DNA from: SKVR01 sp964410015
GTDB lineage: Bacteria; Bacteroidota; Bacteroidia; Bacteroidales; UBA7960
Assembly: GCA_964410015.1 (NCBI GenBank)
Contig: CAYPFV010000013.1
Location: 1 to 37,465 of the forward strand
Length of the DNA: 37,465 bases
Direction: 5' to 3'
This document shows positions 7,636 through 16,389 of this stretch, piece after piece. The position numbers were made by a program, and so were the translations under genes. Position 1 is the first letter of the stretch. Every line of letters begins with the position of its first letter. The notes under the pieces were generated by a model, which had not been told where the DNA came from, did not search any database, and saw only the letters and a program-made list of their open reading frames with translations.

Positions 7636-8667
7636 TCATTTTTGTTGCAATAGTTTTTTAATCTCCTTTACAAAAGCATCAAGATCCTCTTCAGAAGTAT
7701 TGAAATGTGTCATCCATCTGACTTCATTTTTCATTTCATTCCAGATGTAGAAGAAATATTTCTGCTGCAGGGGTTCAATGATTTGTTTGGGAATGGTAGC
7801 AAAAACGGCATTGGTCTCTACCGGTGCAGTCAGATGAATTTCGGGAATACTTTCTACTTTTTGAGCCAATAAATCAGCCATTTTATTTGCATGCGCTGCC
7901 AGTTTCAGCCACAAATCCTCTTCAAACCAGGCCACAAACTGTGCAGCCATGAAACGCATTTTCGAGGACAGTTGCATAGATTGCTTTCTTACATACTGAA
8001 ACCCATCAGACAGCCCAGGCCGAAGAAAAACTACCGCTTCTCCCATCATTAACCCATTTTTGGTACCGCCAAATGAAATTACATCCACGCCCGTATCAGT
8101 GATCATTTCTTTTAAGGAAACACCTGATTTTACTAAGGAATTGGCAATTCTGGCACCATCAACATGAAGTAATAAATTGTTTTTGGTTGCGAATTGTCTG
8201 ATTTTGTTTATTTCTTCAGGGGTATACACGCAACCCATTTCGGTTGCTTGTGTTATGGAAATGATTCCTGGTTGGGCGTGATGCTCAAATCCCACAGAAT
8301 AAAGAAAACCTTCAAACTGCTCAGGAGTTACTTTTCCATTATCAGAAGGTACTGTGGCGAGTTTACTACCCATATATTTCTCAGGAGCAGCACATTCGTC
8401 GTGGTTTAAATGTGCTGTTTCAGCACAAAGAATTGTTTGCCAGGGTCTGATTAAATGCGAAATAGAAGAAACATTGGCTCCTGTGCCGGTACACACCAGA
8501 AAAGTATCCACCTTTTTGCCAAACTGTTTATCGAAATAAGCTTTCATTTTTTCGGTGTGCGGATCATCGCCATAGGATACAAAATCTTCTTTATTGGCAT
8601 CAACAATAGCATCCATTACAACAGGATGTACTCCTGCATTGTTATCGCTCGCAAAACTTCGCTTCAT
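7636..8667 (-). CDS. Low-specificity threonine aldolase (fold-type I PLP enzyme)
   Basis: This 343-residue enzyme belongs to the beta-eliminating lyase/threonine aldolase family, which cleaves L-threonine or L-allo-threonine to glycine and acetaldehyde with pyridoxal phosphate. It begins MKRSFASDNNAGVHP, contains the cofactor-site run GTGANV, the aspartate-containing HVDGARIAN motif, and the Schiff-base lysine in SFGGTKNG (Lys203). The ATG at 8667 is preferred to an upstream start at 8724 because the family begins near this 'FASDN' motif and the extra 19 residues look like translated leader. It is cytosolic. The gene lies 148 bp downstream of the alanine racemase gene on the same strand, so it may be partly co-transcribed, but no promoter or terminator decides this. 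Confidence 0.92.
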   Translation of the reverse strand: MKRSFASDNNAGVHPVVMDAIVDANKEDFVSYGDDPHTEKMKAYFDKQFGKKVDTFLVCTGTGANVSSISHLIRPWQTILCAETAHLNHDECAAPEKYMGSKLATVPSDNGKVTPEQFEGFLYSVGFEHHAQPGIISITQATEMGCVYTPEEINKIRQFATKNNLLLHVDGARIANSLVKSGVSLKEMITDTGVDVISFGGTKNGLMMGEAVVFLRPGLSDGFQYVRKQSMQLSSKMRFMAAQFVAWFEEDLWLKLAAHANKMADLLAQKVESIPEIHLTAPVETNAVFATIPKQIIEPLQQKYFFYIWNEMKNEVRWMTHFNTSEEDLDAFVKEIKKLLQQK

Positions 8668-8815
8668 TGGTTTTATTAATTTTAAAATATTACAAAATAA
8701 TACTACTATCTCTTTGCTTTTCAAACAAATACAAAAGCATTTGGATCATCTTTACCAAAGTTGTTTTTTCCCTTTTTTTACAAGCAGAAAACTTTTTTGA
8801 AGAGAACAGGAATTT

Positions 8816-9967
8816 TCAGTCCACCACATAGCGCGGAATGTCGTTGGGTATTCTTGTTAGTGTTTGGTAGTTGATCTGGTTGCTCATTTCTGAAAAAGAA
8901 GCAACACTAATATCTATTCTTTTTTGTTTTCCAATGATCACTACCTCGTCACCTTTTTCTACTGAGGGCACATCAGAAACATTTACAGTCATGGTATTCA
9001 TCGTAATGGTGCCTATTACCGACACTCTTTTTCCTCTGATAATTACACGTCCTGAATTGGATAACATCCTGGGATATCCATTGGAATATCCAATAGGAAC
9101 AATAGCAATTTTGGTTTTTTTGTTGGCTAAAAAAGAGGTTCCATAACCGATATACTCGCCTGGTTCAACAGTTTTCACTACCATAACCCTCGATTTCCAG
9201 GATATGAGTCTTGTAAGGGAGTTTCTTTCGTTGGGTGCATTTTTAAACCGGAACATTTTGGTTTCCGGACTGGGCCAAAAACCATACTGAGCAATTCCGA
9301 TGCGTACCATATCCATTATTGTTGTTGGGTAGTTGAACACCGCAGCCGAGCATGCGGTATGTTGTTTACAAGGCAAAAGGCCGTTTTTATGAAACGTACG
9401 GTAAAATTTTCTGTATAAAGAAATCTGGTTTCTGATTCTTAAGTAATTGGTAATACTTTCGGCACCCGCATAATGGGTGCACAAACCTTCAAAATAATAA
9501 TGATCCTGGTTTTTCTTCAAATCCTCTAAAAGCTGCGGAATGTATTCATAATTAAACCCCGTTCTATGAAACCCCGTTTCTACTTCAATATGCAGCCGGG
9601 CACGTTTTCTGATCTTTCTTGCAATTTCAAATGTTTTTGATAATCTTTCAGGGTCGAAGACAAAAAATTCCACATCATTTTTAATGGCCCACTCAATCTC
9701 TTCATCGTCAATCAACCCCATAATCATTATGGTTGAGTGCATTGATTTTGATTTGCAAACCTGCAGTGCTTCATAAGCAGAAAAAACACTAAAATGATGA
9801 ATACCACATTCTTCGGCAAGCGGTACAATATTTTTTATCCCATGTCCATAGGCATTTCCCTTTACAACAGAAGAGATTACTGCCTGATTTCCAATGAGTT
9901 TTTTCAAATACCTGATATTTTTTTTATACGCTGATTTGCTTATCTCTATATAGGAGGTTTGAAACAT
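8816..9967 (-). CDS. alr: Alanine racemase
   Basis: The 383-residue protein interconverts L- and D-alanine, providing D-alanine for peptidoglycan. The pyridoxal-phosphate lysine is Lys36 in SSVVKGNAYGHG, and the second catalytic base is Tyr275 in GEYIGYGTSF. The DMVRIGIAQYG motif and the C-terminal beta domain with GTITMNTMTVNVSDVP are also present. The length fits a stand-alone racemase; in some Bacteroidota alr is fused to murF, which is not the case here. The usual VKANAYGHG motif has Gly in place of Ala, a mild change. The start lies only 6 nt after the M20 amidohydrolase stop, so the two genes are almost certainly in one operon. The enzyme is expected to be cytosolic and dimeric, with each active site shared between subunits. 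Confidence 0.95.
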   Translation of the reverse strand: MFQTSYIEISKSAYKKNIRYLKKLIGNQAVISSVVKGNAYGHGIKNIVPLAEECGIHHFSVFSAYEALQVCKSKSMHSTIMIMGLIDDEEIEWAIKNDVEFFVFDPERLSKTFEIARKIRKRARLHIEVETGFHRTGFNYEYIPQLLEDLKKNQDHYYFEGLCTHYAGAESITNYLRIRNQISLYRKFYRTFHKNGLLPCKQHTACSAAVFNYPTTIMDMVRIGIAQYGFWPSPETKMFRFKNAPNERNSLTRLISWKSRVMVVKTVEPGEYIGYGTSFLANKKTKIAIVPIGYSNGYPRMLSNSGRVIIRGKRVSVIGTITMNTMTVNVSDVPSVEKGDEVVIIGKQKRIDISVASFSEMSNQINYQTLTRIPNDIPRYVVD

Positions 9968-9973
9968 AGGTAA

Positions 9974-11140
9974 TTAATGTTTTTTTATTTCGATTAACTT
10001 TTTGATCAACTCATAAAATAATTCAATAGCACCTGGTATGATCTCATCAGGAAAATCATAATCATTGTTATGAAGTCCCGGACTATCTTTTCCGCTTCCC
10101 AGGCCAAATAACACCGATGGAAACCTTGCCGTAAAGTGCCCGAAGTCTTCAGACCACCGGAAAGGTTCTTTTATTTCCATACATTTTTTCCCCAGTTCTT
10201 CACAAACAATCTTTAGCGTATCCACCACCAAAGGATCATTCATAGTGGCAGGGAATTCTTCTGTGTAAGATATTTCAATTTTCAGCCGATGTTGTTCTGC
10301 TAAAATCTCACAGGATTTTTCAGCTTCTTTTTTGAGGGTTTGCAAGTCTTTATCTAAAAAAGTTCTTAAAGTTGCCATTAGTACAGCCTCACCCGGATTG
10401 GTGCCGAATGCCATTTCCCCCAGCCGGGCATGAATGATGGTGAGCAAAGCAAAATCCTGAAAAAGATTATTTTTTTTCTTTGGAAGATCAGGCAAAATTT
10501 GCATGGCTTCAGAAAGCATTTTTACAGGGCTGTTACCTTGTTCGGGATGTGCGGCATGGGATGATAATCCTTTCATTTTGATGATCATTCCAGTAGAAGC
10601 AGCTGCAAAAGAACCTTTACCCACAATTACGCTGTTTTTTTCATAACCGGGTAAATTATGCAAAGCCACCGAATAGTCGGGTATAATCATTTTAAATGCT
10701 TCATCAGTGAGTACTTTTGCTGCCCCTTTGCCAGTTTCTTCCTCTGGTTGAAACAACAGAATCACCCGGCCGGTTTTGAGCGTTTTTTTACTGAGCACAC
10801 TCCCTAATCCTGCCAGAATAGTGCTGTGTCCGTCGTGTCCACACTTATGTGCCACTCCGGGTTTTTCCGATCTGTGTTGAAAAGTGTTTACTTCCTGGAT
10901 GGGTAATGCGTCCATATCGGCACGAACCAAAACAGCGGGTCCACTTTCCTGAAAAACATACACAGCTGCAAAACCAAAACCACCTATGTTTTTAATGATT
11001 TTATCGGGGTTTGTTTTTTCAATTGCGCCAATCAACTTTTCTGAAGTATATTTTTCATTTCCAGATAGTTCTGGATTCTGGTGCAACCATTTTCTCAAAG
11101 ATATTAGTTCTTTGTTTTTTTCGGGATTCAATAATCTCAT
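9974..11140 (-). CDS. M20 family metallo-amidohydrolase (N-acyl-amino-acid amidohydrolase type)
   Basis: The 388-residue protein belongs to the M20D amidohydrolases (hippurate hydrolase, IAA-amino acid hydrolase and N-acetyl-diaminopimelate deacetylase relatives). Metal-site motifs include DMDALPIQE, HKCGHDGH and QPEEETGKGA, and the late histidine is in GLHNNDYDFPDE. The family hydrolyses N-acyl or peptide amide bonds using two metal ions; the substrate cannot be read from sequence. No signal peptide is visible. The ATG at 11140 (MRLLNPEKNKEL) is preferred over a start at 11203 because the longer version adds a hydrophobic non-homologous tail. Its tight 6-nt spacing to alr hints at a link with amino-acid or cell-wall peptide metabolism. 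That link is inference. Confidence 0.9.
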   Translation of the reverse strand: MRLLNPEKNKELISLRKWLHQNPELSGNEKYTSEKLIGAIEKTNPDKIIKNIGGFGFAAVYVFQESGPAVLVRADMDALPIQEVNTFQHRSEKPGVAHKCGHDGHSTILAGLGSVLSKKTLKTGRVILLFQPEEETGKGAAKVLTDEAFKMIIPDYSVALHNLPGYEKNSVIVGKGSFAAASTGMIIKMKGLSSHAAHPEQGNSPVKMLSEAMQILPDLPKKKNNLFQDFALLTIIHARLGEMAFGTNPGEAVLMATLRTFLDKDLQTLKKEAEKSCEILAEQHRLKIEISYTEEFPATMNDPLVVDTLKIVCEELGKKCMEIKEPFRWSEDFGHFTARFPSVLFGLGSGKDSPGLHNNDYDFPDEIIPGAIELFYELIKKLIEIKKH

Positions 11141-11519
11141 AAATAGGATTTTTAAGAGTTGCAAAATACTAAAATCATTGCGATAAACAAAACCAAAAAA
11201 CAACTATAAAACTACACTCGATCGTAGTTTTTTCAGGAAAGGTTTTTAGGGATAGTTGATGCCTGGTTGAGAAGGTCAGTAACGATTTCAGATTCAGCAA
11301 TTAAAATTGGGCATCTGCTGGTTTTGTGCATAGAAGATATCGAATTGATTTGAGAAATGAGACAGAAGGATAAGCAATTTTTTAGCGTTAAAGATTGGAA
11401 GATGTTTTATTTTGGGAATTAACTTTTATCTTTACCACTTGTTTTTACAATAGAATCAGTTGTCATTTGACAGAATAAATAGTTAATCTTATCGACAAAA
11501 AACCGATAATAGTATAAAT
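11141..11519. other. Divergent intergenic region between the M20 and EEP genes
   Basis: No gene is supported. The only clear structure is the hairpin with a T-run at 11208-11232, listed separately. Promoters for both flanking genes should lie here, but I find no confident TAnnTTTG motif; TATCTTTA at 11427-11434 is the nearest match on the plus strand. Confidence 0.5.
11208..11232 (+). terminator. Orphan terminator-like hairpin
   Basis: AAACTAC (11209-11215) and GTAGTTT (11224-11230) form a 7-bp stem around an 8-nt loop and run into a stretch of T residues on the plus strand. No annotated plus-strand gene precedes it, because the M20 gene to the left runs the other way. It could end a small transcript antisense to the M20 leader, act as a leader structure for M20, or be chance. 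Confidence 0.4.
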
Positions 11520-12662
11520 GTGAAGAAGAAGAAAAAGAAGAAAAGAATTCCTTTCCTGCGAAGGGTTTTGGTATTCATAAATATTTTGTTTGCATTGGGT
11601 TTGGTGGGAATTTTGATATCCTCTAATATCAATCCCTCGAAAATATGGATTTTAGGCATACCGGCTTTGTTTTATCCTTTTGCTATATTGGTAAATTTTC
11701 TTTTCATGGTTTACTGGATGATCAGATTCAAATATTTCTTTTTGATTTCACTGATCAGTATTGCAATTGGTTACAGGCATTTGCAAAGTTTTGTTCAATG
11801 GAATAATACGTCTGAAGTATTGCCCGAAGAAGGGATAAACCTAAAAATTTTGTCTTACAATGTCAGGGTTTTTGATTTGTATAACTATGGTCCGGGGTGG
11901 AGTTTGAATTTTGAGAACAGGAACAATATTTTTCGTTTTATGGAGCAACAAGACTTTGACATTCTTGGTTTGCAGGAATTTGTTTACGACAAGAGCGGAA
12001 AGTTTAAAACCCTCGATACGTTGCCAAATCTGATCAGTGCCCGAAATGTACATACTGGTTTTACACAATCGTCTCGCGATGTAAACTTTTTTGGTCTTGC
12101 CACCTTTTCGGTTTATACTATTATAAAAGAAGGAAGAATAGATATGCCAACGCAAATGGGTAATTTATGTATTTATACTGATTTGTTGATTGAAGAAGAT
12201 ACCATAAGGGTATATAATATTCACCTGGAGTCGATTGGTTTAAGTGCAGAAGATTATATTTTCATGGAAAGTATTACAAATTTTGAAAGTTTGAAACAAG
12301 GAGATTACCTGAAGCAATCTGGCAAACGTATACTGGGAAGACTCAGAGAAGGATACCGGAACCGGGGAATACAAGCAGATATAATCGCATCGCATATAGA
12401 AGAATGTCCTTATCCTGTTATCCTTTTGGGTGATTTTAACGACACCCCATCATCTTATGTATACCGCACTATTTCCCGTCATCTTCAGGATGCTTTTTGG
12501 TCAGGAAGAGGCACCGGGCAAACCTATATTGGAACCATTCCGGGTTTTCGCATTGATTATATTTTCCATTCAGAACACTTTAAAGCTTACAATTTTCAAA
12601 CAGGCAAACAAAAGTATTCCGATCATTTTCCTGTTTATACCTGGTTGAATTATAAAAAATAG
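11520..12662 (+). CDS. Membrane-anchored endonuclease/exonuclease/phosphatase family protein
   Basis: This 380-residue protein has about three N-terminal membrane helices (roughly residues 15-105) followed by an EEP-fold hydrolase domain. Recognisable EEP motifs are LKILSYNVRVFDL, GLQEF with the metal-binding Glu, YNIHLES, VILLGDFNDTP and IDYIFHS...SDHFPV with the catalytic Asp-His pair. The fold covers nucleases, sphingomyelinases and inositol phosphatases; Bacteroidota commonly carry such membrane-tethered versions of unknown substrate. The start appears to be GTG at 11520, followed by a run of seven lysine codons that form a strongly basic, purine-rich beginning. By the positive-inside rule the first residues should be cytoplasmic. 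The orientation of the catalytic domain depends on the helix count, which I cannot settle. The gene is followed 113 bp later by a small outer-membrane protein gene. Confidence 0.88.
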   Translation: MKKKKKKKRIPFLRRVLVFINILFALGLVGILISSNINPSKIWILGIPALFYPFAILVNFLFMVYWMIRFKYFFLISLISIAIGYRHLQSFVQWNNTSEVLPEEGINLKILSYNVRVFDLYNYGPGWSLNFENRNNIFRFMEQQDFDILGLQEFVYDKSGKFKTLDTLPNLISARNVHTGFTQSSRDVNFFGLATFSVYTIIKEGRIDMPTQMGNLCIYTDLLIEEDTIRVYNIHLESIGLSAEDYIFMESITNFESLKQGDYLKQSGKRILGRLREGYRNRGIQADIIASHIEECPYPVILLGDFNDTPSSYVYRTISRHLQDAFWSGRGTGQTYIGTIPGFRIDYIFHSEHFKAYNFQTGKQKYSDHFPVYTWLNYKK

Positions 12663-12775
12663 TTATCTGATCTCTTACAAAATAAAAACTTATTGACCTG
12701 CGTTTGGTTATTCTGTTAAACAGATTATTTCAATTCATTAAAACCATACAAAATCTAACTTACAATTTTTAATCT

Positions 12776-13252
12776 ATGAAGAAACTAAGATTTGTTTTAG
12801 CGATTCTACTTTTGTTTGTTGCAATGCCTCTTTCTGCACAAGATTATTCGACAAGTATTGGTGTGCGGGGAGGGTTTTTAAGTGGTGTATCGGGTAAGTT
12901 TTTTATCGATAACGAAGATGCAATTGAAGTAGTAGGTGCATTACATTACAATGGATTATTGATTTCAGGTATATTTCAAAGGCATGCTAATGCTTTTGAT
13001 GCGCCAGGACTAAACTGGTATTATGGTGGTGGTGTGCATCTGGGTTTTTACCAAAGACGTTACACACCATGGGATAATGATGAAACTGGCAATGTAAGTA
13101 TATTAGGTATAAATGGTGTTTTAGGTCTGGAATATAAAATAGAAGAAATACCTTTCACGGTTGGTATTGATATTACACCCGCTTTTAACCTGATTGGGCA
13201 TACAGGTTATTGGATGTCTGGAGGTTTAACGCTACGTTACATACTCAATTAA
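12776..13252 (+). CDS. Small outer-membrane beta-barrel-like protein
   Basis: The 158-residue protein has a typical signal peptide ending PLSAQ near residue 22. The mature part alternates hydrophobic and polar residues with many Gly and aromatic residues (for example GVRGGFLSGVSGKFF, NWYYGGGVHLGFY, GYWMSGGLTLRY), as expected for an eight-stranded barrel in the outer membrane. It resembles many short Bacteroidota proteins annotated only as hypothetical or outer-membrane proteins. No enzymatic motif is visible and the function is unknown. It lies between the EEP gene and uvrB on the same strand, with 113 and 135 bp gaps, so co-transcription is possible but not shown. Confidence 0.75.
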   Translation: MKKLRFVLAILLLFVAMPLSAQDYSTSIGVRGGFLSGVSGKFFIDNEDAIEVVGALHYNGLLISGIFQRHANAFDAPGLNWYYGGGVHLGFYQRRYTPWDNDETGNVSILGINGVLGLEYKIEEIPFTVGIDITPAFNLIGHTGYWMSGGLTLRYILN

Positions 13253-13258
13253 GAGTTT

Positions 13259-13266
13259 TATCTTTG
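13259..13266 (+). promoter_or_regulatory. Possible -7 promoter motif upstream of uvrB
   Basis: TATCTTTG matches TAnnTTTG but has no good -33 partner. It lies 122 bp upstream of the uvrB ATG, just past the end of the outer-membrane protein gene, so uvrB could have its own promoter with a long leader. Confidence 0.35.
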
Positions 13267-13387
13267 CAGGGAAAAGATTTTTCCTGTAATTTATTGTTTT
13301 TGCAGTTGCTAAAACTGATTTGTTTATAAGGGGTACGCAATGAATTTCAAGAAGTAATTCCCCAAAAAACAATACCAAATCTTTTAT

Positions 13388-15415
13388 ATGCCTTTTACAA
13401 TCAAATCTGACTTTCAACCCACAGGCGATCAACCCGATGCTATCAGGCAGCTGGCAGAAGGCATTGAATCAGGTTTGCCTCATCAGACTTTGCTCGGTGT
13501 AACGGGTTCGGGTAAAACATTTACCATTGCCAATGTTGTAGAAAAAGTACAACGTCCAACTTTGGTACTCAGCCATAATAAAACATTGGCTGCTCAGCTT
13601 TATGGAGAATTCAAACAGTTTTTTCCCGACAATGCAGTGGAATATTTTGTTTCTTACTACGACTATTATCAGCCAGAGGCATTTATTCCCACAACCAATA
13701 CTTATATTGAAAAAGATCTTTCTATTAATGATGAAATAGAAAAACTGCGTTTGAGTGCTTCCAGCGCGCTGCTTTCGGGTCGCAGAGATGTATTGGTTGT
13801 AAGTTCAGTATCTTGTATCTATGGAATAGGAAATCCCGATGATTTCAATGAAAACATCATCCGGATCAGCAGGGGAGACATTGTAAGCAGAAATAAGCTT
13901 CTCCATCGTCTGGTGGGAAGTTTATACAGCAGAACACAGGCAGATTTTACCCGGGGTACATTCAGGGTAAAAGGAGATACCGTAGATGTTTTTCCGGCTT
14001 ATGCAGATCATGCATTTAAGATTCTGTTTTGGGGTGATGAGATAGAGTCGTTGGAAAGTTTCGATCCTCTTACAGGTCATACTTATGGTTCATTCGATGA
14101 AATTTCCATTTATCCGGCCAACATTTTTGTTACCTCCAAAGACCGTATGGCTAATGCTATTCATCAGATTCAGGATGATATGATAAAGCAGGTGGAGTAT
14201 TTTCAGGAGATAGGACGCCCGCTTGAAGCACAGCGTCTTGAAGACCGTGTAAACTATGATCTTGAGATGATGCGCGAGTTAGGATACTGCTCCGGGATAG
14301 AAAATTATTCCAGGTATTTCGATGGGCGGCGACCGGGCAGTCGCCCGTTTTGTCTTCTGGATTTTTTTCCTGATGATTTTTTGATGGTTATAGATGAAAG
14401 TCATGTAACGATTCCACAGATACATGCCATGTATGGAGGAGACAGAAGCAGAAAGCAAACACTTGTTGAATACGGGTTTCGTTTGCCTGCTGCCCTCGAT
14501 AACCGCCCTTTAAAATTTGATGAGTTCGAAAACCTGACAAACCAGGTCATTTACGTAAGTGCCACACCAGCAGATTATGAACTTAAAAAAAGTGAAGGAA
14601 TTGTAGTTGAGCAGGTTATAAGGCCTACCGGACTTTTGGAGCCCATTATTGATGTGCGCCCCAGTTTGAACCAGATTGATGATCTTCTCAATGAGATCAA
14701 CCTCAGAAGCGAAAAAGACGAGAGAATCCTGGTAACTACCCTTACCAAAAGAATGGCGGAAGAATTAAGTAAATACCTTGATAATGCAGGGGTAAAATGC
14801 CGGTATATACATTCAGATGTAGATACAGTAGAGCGGGTAGAGATTCTCAGAGATTTACGATTGGGTATATTTGATGTGTTGATAGGTGTGAATCTTTTGC
14901 GTGAGGGACTTGATTTGCCGGAAGTTTCTCTTGTAGCTATTCTGGATGCCGACAAAGAAGGGTTTCTGCGGTCAGAGCGATCACTTACGCAAACTGCAGG
15001 GCGTGCCGCACGAAATATCAATAGCAGGGTGATAATGTATGCTGATAAAATCACTGATTCGATGCAAAAAACCATAGAAGAAACAGACAGAAAAAGAGAA
15101 AAACAGTTGCACTACAACGAACAGAATAACATAACGCCCGAACAAATCAGAAGATCAGTAGAATCCATCCATGGACAAACCTCCGTGGCAGACACCCGTG
15201 CCAAAGCCACCAATGCTTATATTGAAAAGGATAATGTAGACATTGCAGCAGATCCGGTTGTTCAGTATATGAGCAAGGAACAGATTCAGAAAGCAATGAA
15301 CAAAACCCGCAAAGAGATGGAGAAAGCGGCTAAGAACCTTGATTTTACAGAAGCTGCCCGTTTAAGGGATGAATTATTTGCTTTAGAAAAAATCTTTCAA
15401 GAAAAATTTCTTTGA
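13388..15415 (+). CDS. uvrB: Excinuclease ABC subunit B
   Basis: The 675-residue product matches UvrB in length (E. coli 673) and motif order. UvrB is the damage-verification helicase of nucleotide excision repair and works with UvrA and UvrC. The Walker A motif GVTGSGKT lies at residues 37-44. The beta-hairpin that inserts between DNA strands is visible in the SYYDYYQPEAFIP region. The Walker B/DEAD-like motif is VIDESHVTIPQ, helicase motif VI contains GRAARN, and the C-terminal UVR domain that contacts UvrC is the KEMEKAAKNLDFTEAARLRDE region near residues 640-675. Everything expected is intact. The neighbouring uvrA and uvrC genes are not in the window. The start is well supported because homologues begin with a few residues before FxPTGDQP. 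Confidence 0.98.
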   Translation: MPFTIKSDFQPTGDQPDAIRQLAEGIESGLPHQTLLGVTGSGKTFTIANVVEKVQRPTLVLSHNKTLAAQLYGEFKQFFPDNAVEYFVSYYDYYQPEAFIPTTNTYIEKDLSINDEIEKLRLSASSALLSGRRDVLVVSSVSCIYGIGNPDDFNENIIRISRGDIVSRNKLLHRLVGSLYSRTQADFTRGTFRVKGDTVDVFPAYADHAFKILFWGDEIESLESFDPLTGHTYGSFDEISIYPANIFVTSKDRMANAIHQIQDDMIKQVEYFQEIGRPLEAQRLEDRVNYDLEMMRELGYCSGIENYSRYFDGRRPGSRPFCLLDFFPDDFLMVIDESHVTIPQIHAMYGGDRSRKQTLVEYGFRLPAALDNRPLKFDEFENLTNQVIYVSATPADYELKKSEGIVVEQVIRPTGLLEPIIDVRPSLNQIDDLLNEINLRSEKDERILVTTLTKRMAEELSKYLDNAGVKCRYIHSDVDTVERVEILRDLRLGIFDVLIGVNLLREGLDLPEVSLVAILDADKEGFLRSERSLTQTAGRAARNINSRVIMYADKITDSMQKTIEETDRKREKQLHYNEQNNITPEQIRRSVESIHGQTSVADTRAKATNAYIEKDNVDIAADPVVQYMSKEQIQKAMNKTRKEMEKAAKNLDFTEAARLRDELFALEKIFQEKFL

Positions 15416-15457
15416 CAGTTCAGGTGTTAAAAATTCGGTCATAATCAGAAAAATCAA

Positions 15458-15465
15458 TAGTTTTG
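15458..15465 (+). promoter_or_regulatory. -7 promoter motif upstream of the M23 gene
   Basis: TAGTTTTG fits TAnnTTTG. TTCG at 15434-15437, exactly 20 bp upstream, is one base from the TTTG -33 consensus. It lies in the short gap after uvrB and suggests that the metallopeptidase gene has its own promoter. Confidence 0.45.
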
Positions 15466-15612
15466 TAGCCTTAATCAGCACAGAAAAAAGTTATTTTATT
15501 GTTTTATTTCTTATCATTTCAGTTTCTGCCATTGCCAGGCAGACATTCGCTGCTGAAAGTTCAAAACCATTTGTTTATGCCCGGCACATCTAATTCTCTT
15601 TTTAAGAGCATA

Positions 15613-16278
15613 ATGGAATATCAAAAATACCTCCATCCACTCTTTCAACCTAAACTGACCGCCGGAAATACCTTTCATCTTGATTTAAGCATCCAAAACC
15701 CGGATATGAAAGAACTTGATTTTAAAGATGTAAAAAGTTTTGACCACTATATATTTCAAAAGATTAAATCCGCTGGTAAGCTTTATGGTTATGGTGGGTA
15801 CCTGGAAGAGCGTGAAATTTATCGCAGAAGTCCTCTTTTTGGCAGAAAAGGTGATGATATCCGGCGGTTTCATCTGGGAGTGGATATATGGAAAGAAGCC
15901 GGGCAGGCTGTTTATTGTCCCTTAGATGCTACTGTACATAGTTTTCAGAACAACAACAATTATGGTGATTATGGGCCAACGATCATATTAAAGCATGAAA
16001 TTAAAGGACAAGTATTTCATACTTTATACGGACATTTATCTGTACAATCTTTGGATGGACTTTATGAAGGAAAAATATTTTCCGCAGGCAGTAAATTCTG
16101 TTTTTTGGGTGATTTTCCTGAAAATGGTGATTATCCTGCCCACCTGCACTTTCAGATCATAAAGGATATGGATGTTTATAAAGGAGATTATCCTGGTGTT
16201 TCCAGTGAAAAAGAAAAAAACTTTTATGCAGAGAATTGTCCTGATCCTGTCTTGTTCTTTCACGAACTCATGCAATAA
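15613..16278 (+). CDS. M23 family (LytM-type) metallopeptidase without a signal peptide
   Basis: The protein of about 221 residues carries a full LytM/M23 zinc site: HLGVD (His87, Asp91), the LYGHLS segment and the HLH pair in PAHLHFQ (His177, His179). M23 enzymes cut peptide crosslinks in peptidoglycan. The preceding segments, including GGYLEEREIYRRSPLF and VYCPLDATVHSFQNNNNYGDYG, fit a conserved Bacteroidota subgroup. The start is uncertain: ATG 15613 (MEYQKYLHPLF) matches where that subgroup begins, ATG 15577 and TTG 15499 are in frame upstream, and none gives a convincing signal peptide. The protein therefore looks cytosolic or non-classically exported, unusual for an enzyme whose substrate is outside the membrane. 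A promoter motif lies at 15458-15465. The next gene starts 111 bp downstream on the same strand. Confidence 0.87.
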   Translation: MEYQKYLHPLFQPKLTAGNTFHLDLSIQNPDMKELDFKDVKSFDHYIFQKIKSAGKLYGYGGYLEEREIYRRSPLFGRKGDDIRRFHLGVDIWKEAGQAVYCPLDATVHSFQNNNNYGDYGPTIILKHEIKGQVFHTLYGHLSVQSLDGLYEGKIFSAGSKFCFLGDFPENGDYPAHLHFQIIKDMDVYKGDYPGVSSEKEKNFYAENCPDPVLFFHELMQ

Positions 16279-16323
16279 TAGTATTTATTAAGCATAGTTA
16301 ATGCTATTAGTTCTTTAGATATT

Positions 16324-16355
16324 TTTGCAAATCCAATAATAAAGTGATAGTTTTG
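16324..16355 (+). promoter_or_regulatory. Strong Bacteroidota promoter (-33/-7)
   Basis: TTTG at 16324-16327 is followed after exactly 20 bp by TAGTTTTG at 16348-16355. This matches the TTTG-N19-21-TAnnTTTG consensus of the Bacteroidota primary sigma factor in sequence and spacing. Transcription would start near 16362, leaving a leader of about 28 nt before the ATG at 16390. It is the best promoter in the window. Confidence 0.75.
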
Positions 16356-16389
16356 CATGTTATTTTACATTTAAAAAGTTAAAACATCA

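Noticed and set aside
8668..8724. Longer start for the threonine aldolase
   Set aside because: The 19 extra residues are hydrophobic and not part of the family; ATG 8667 places the FASDN motif at the expected position.
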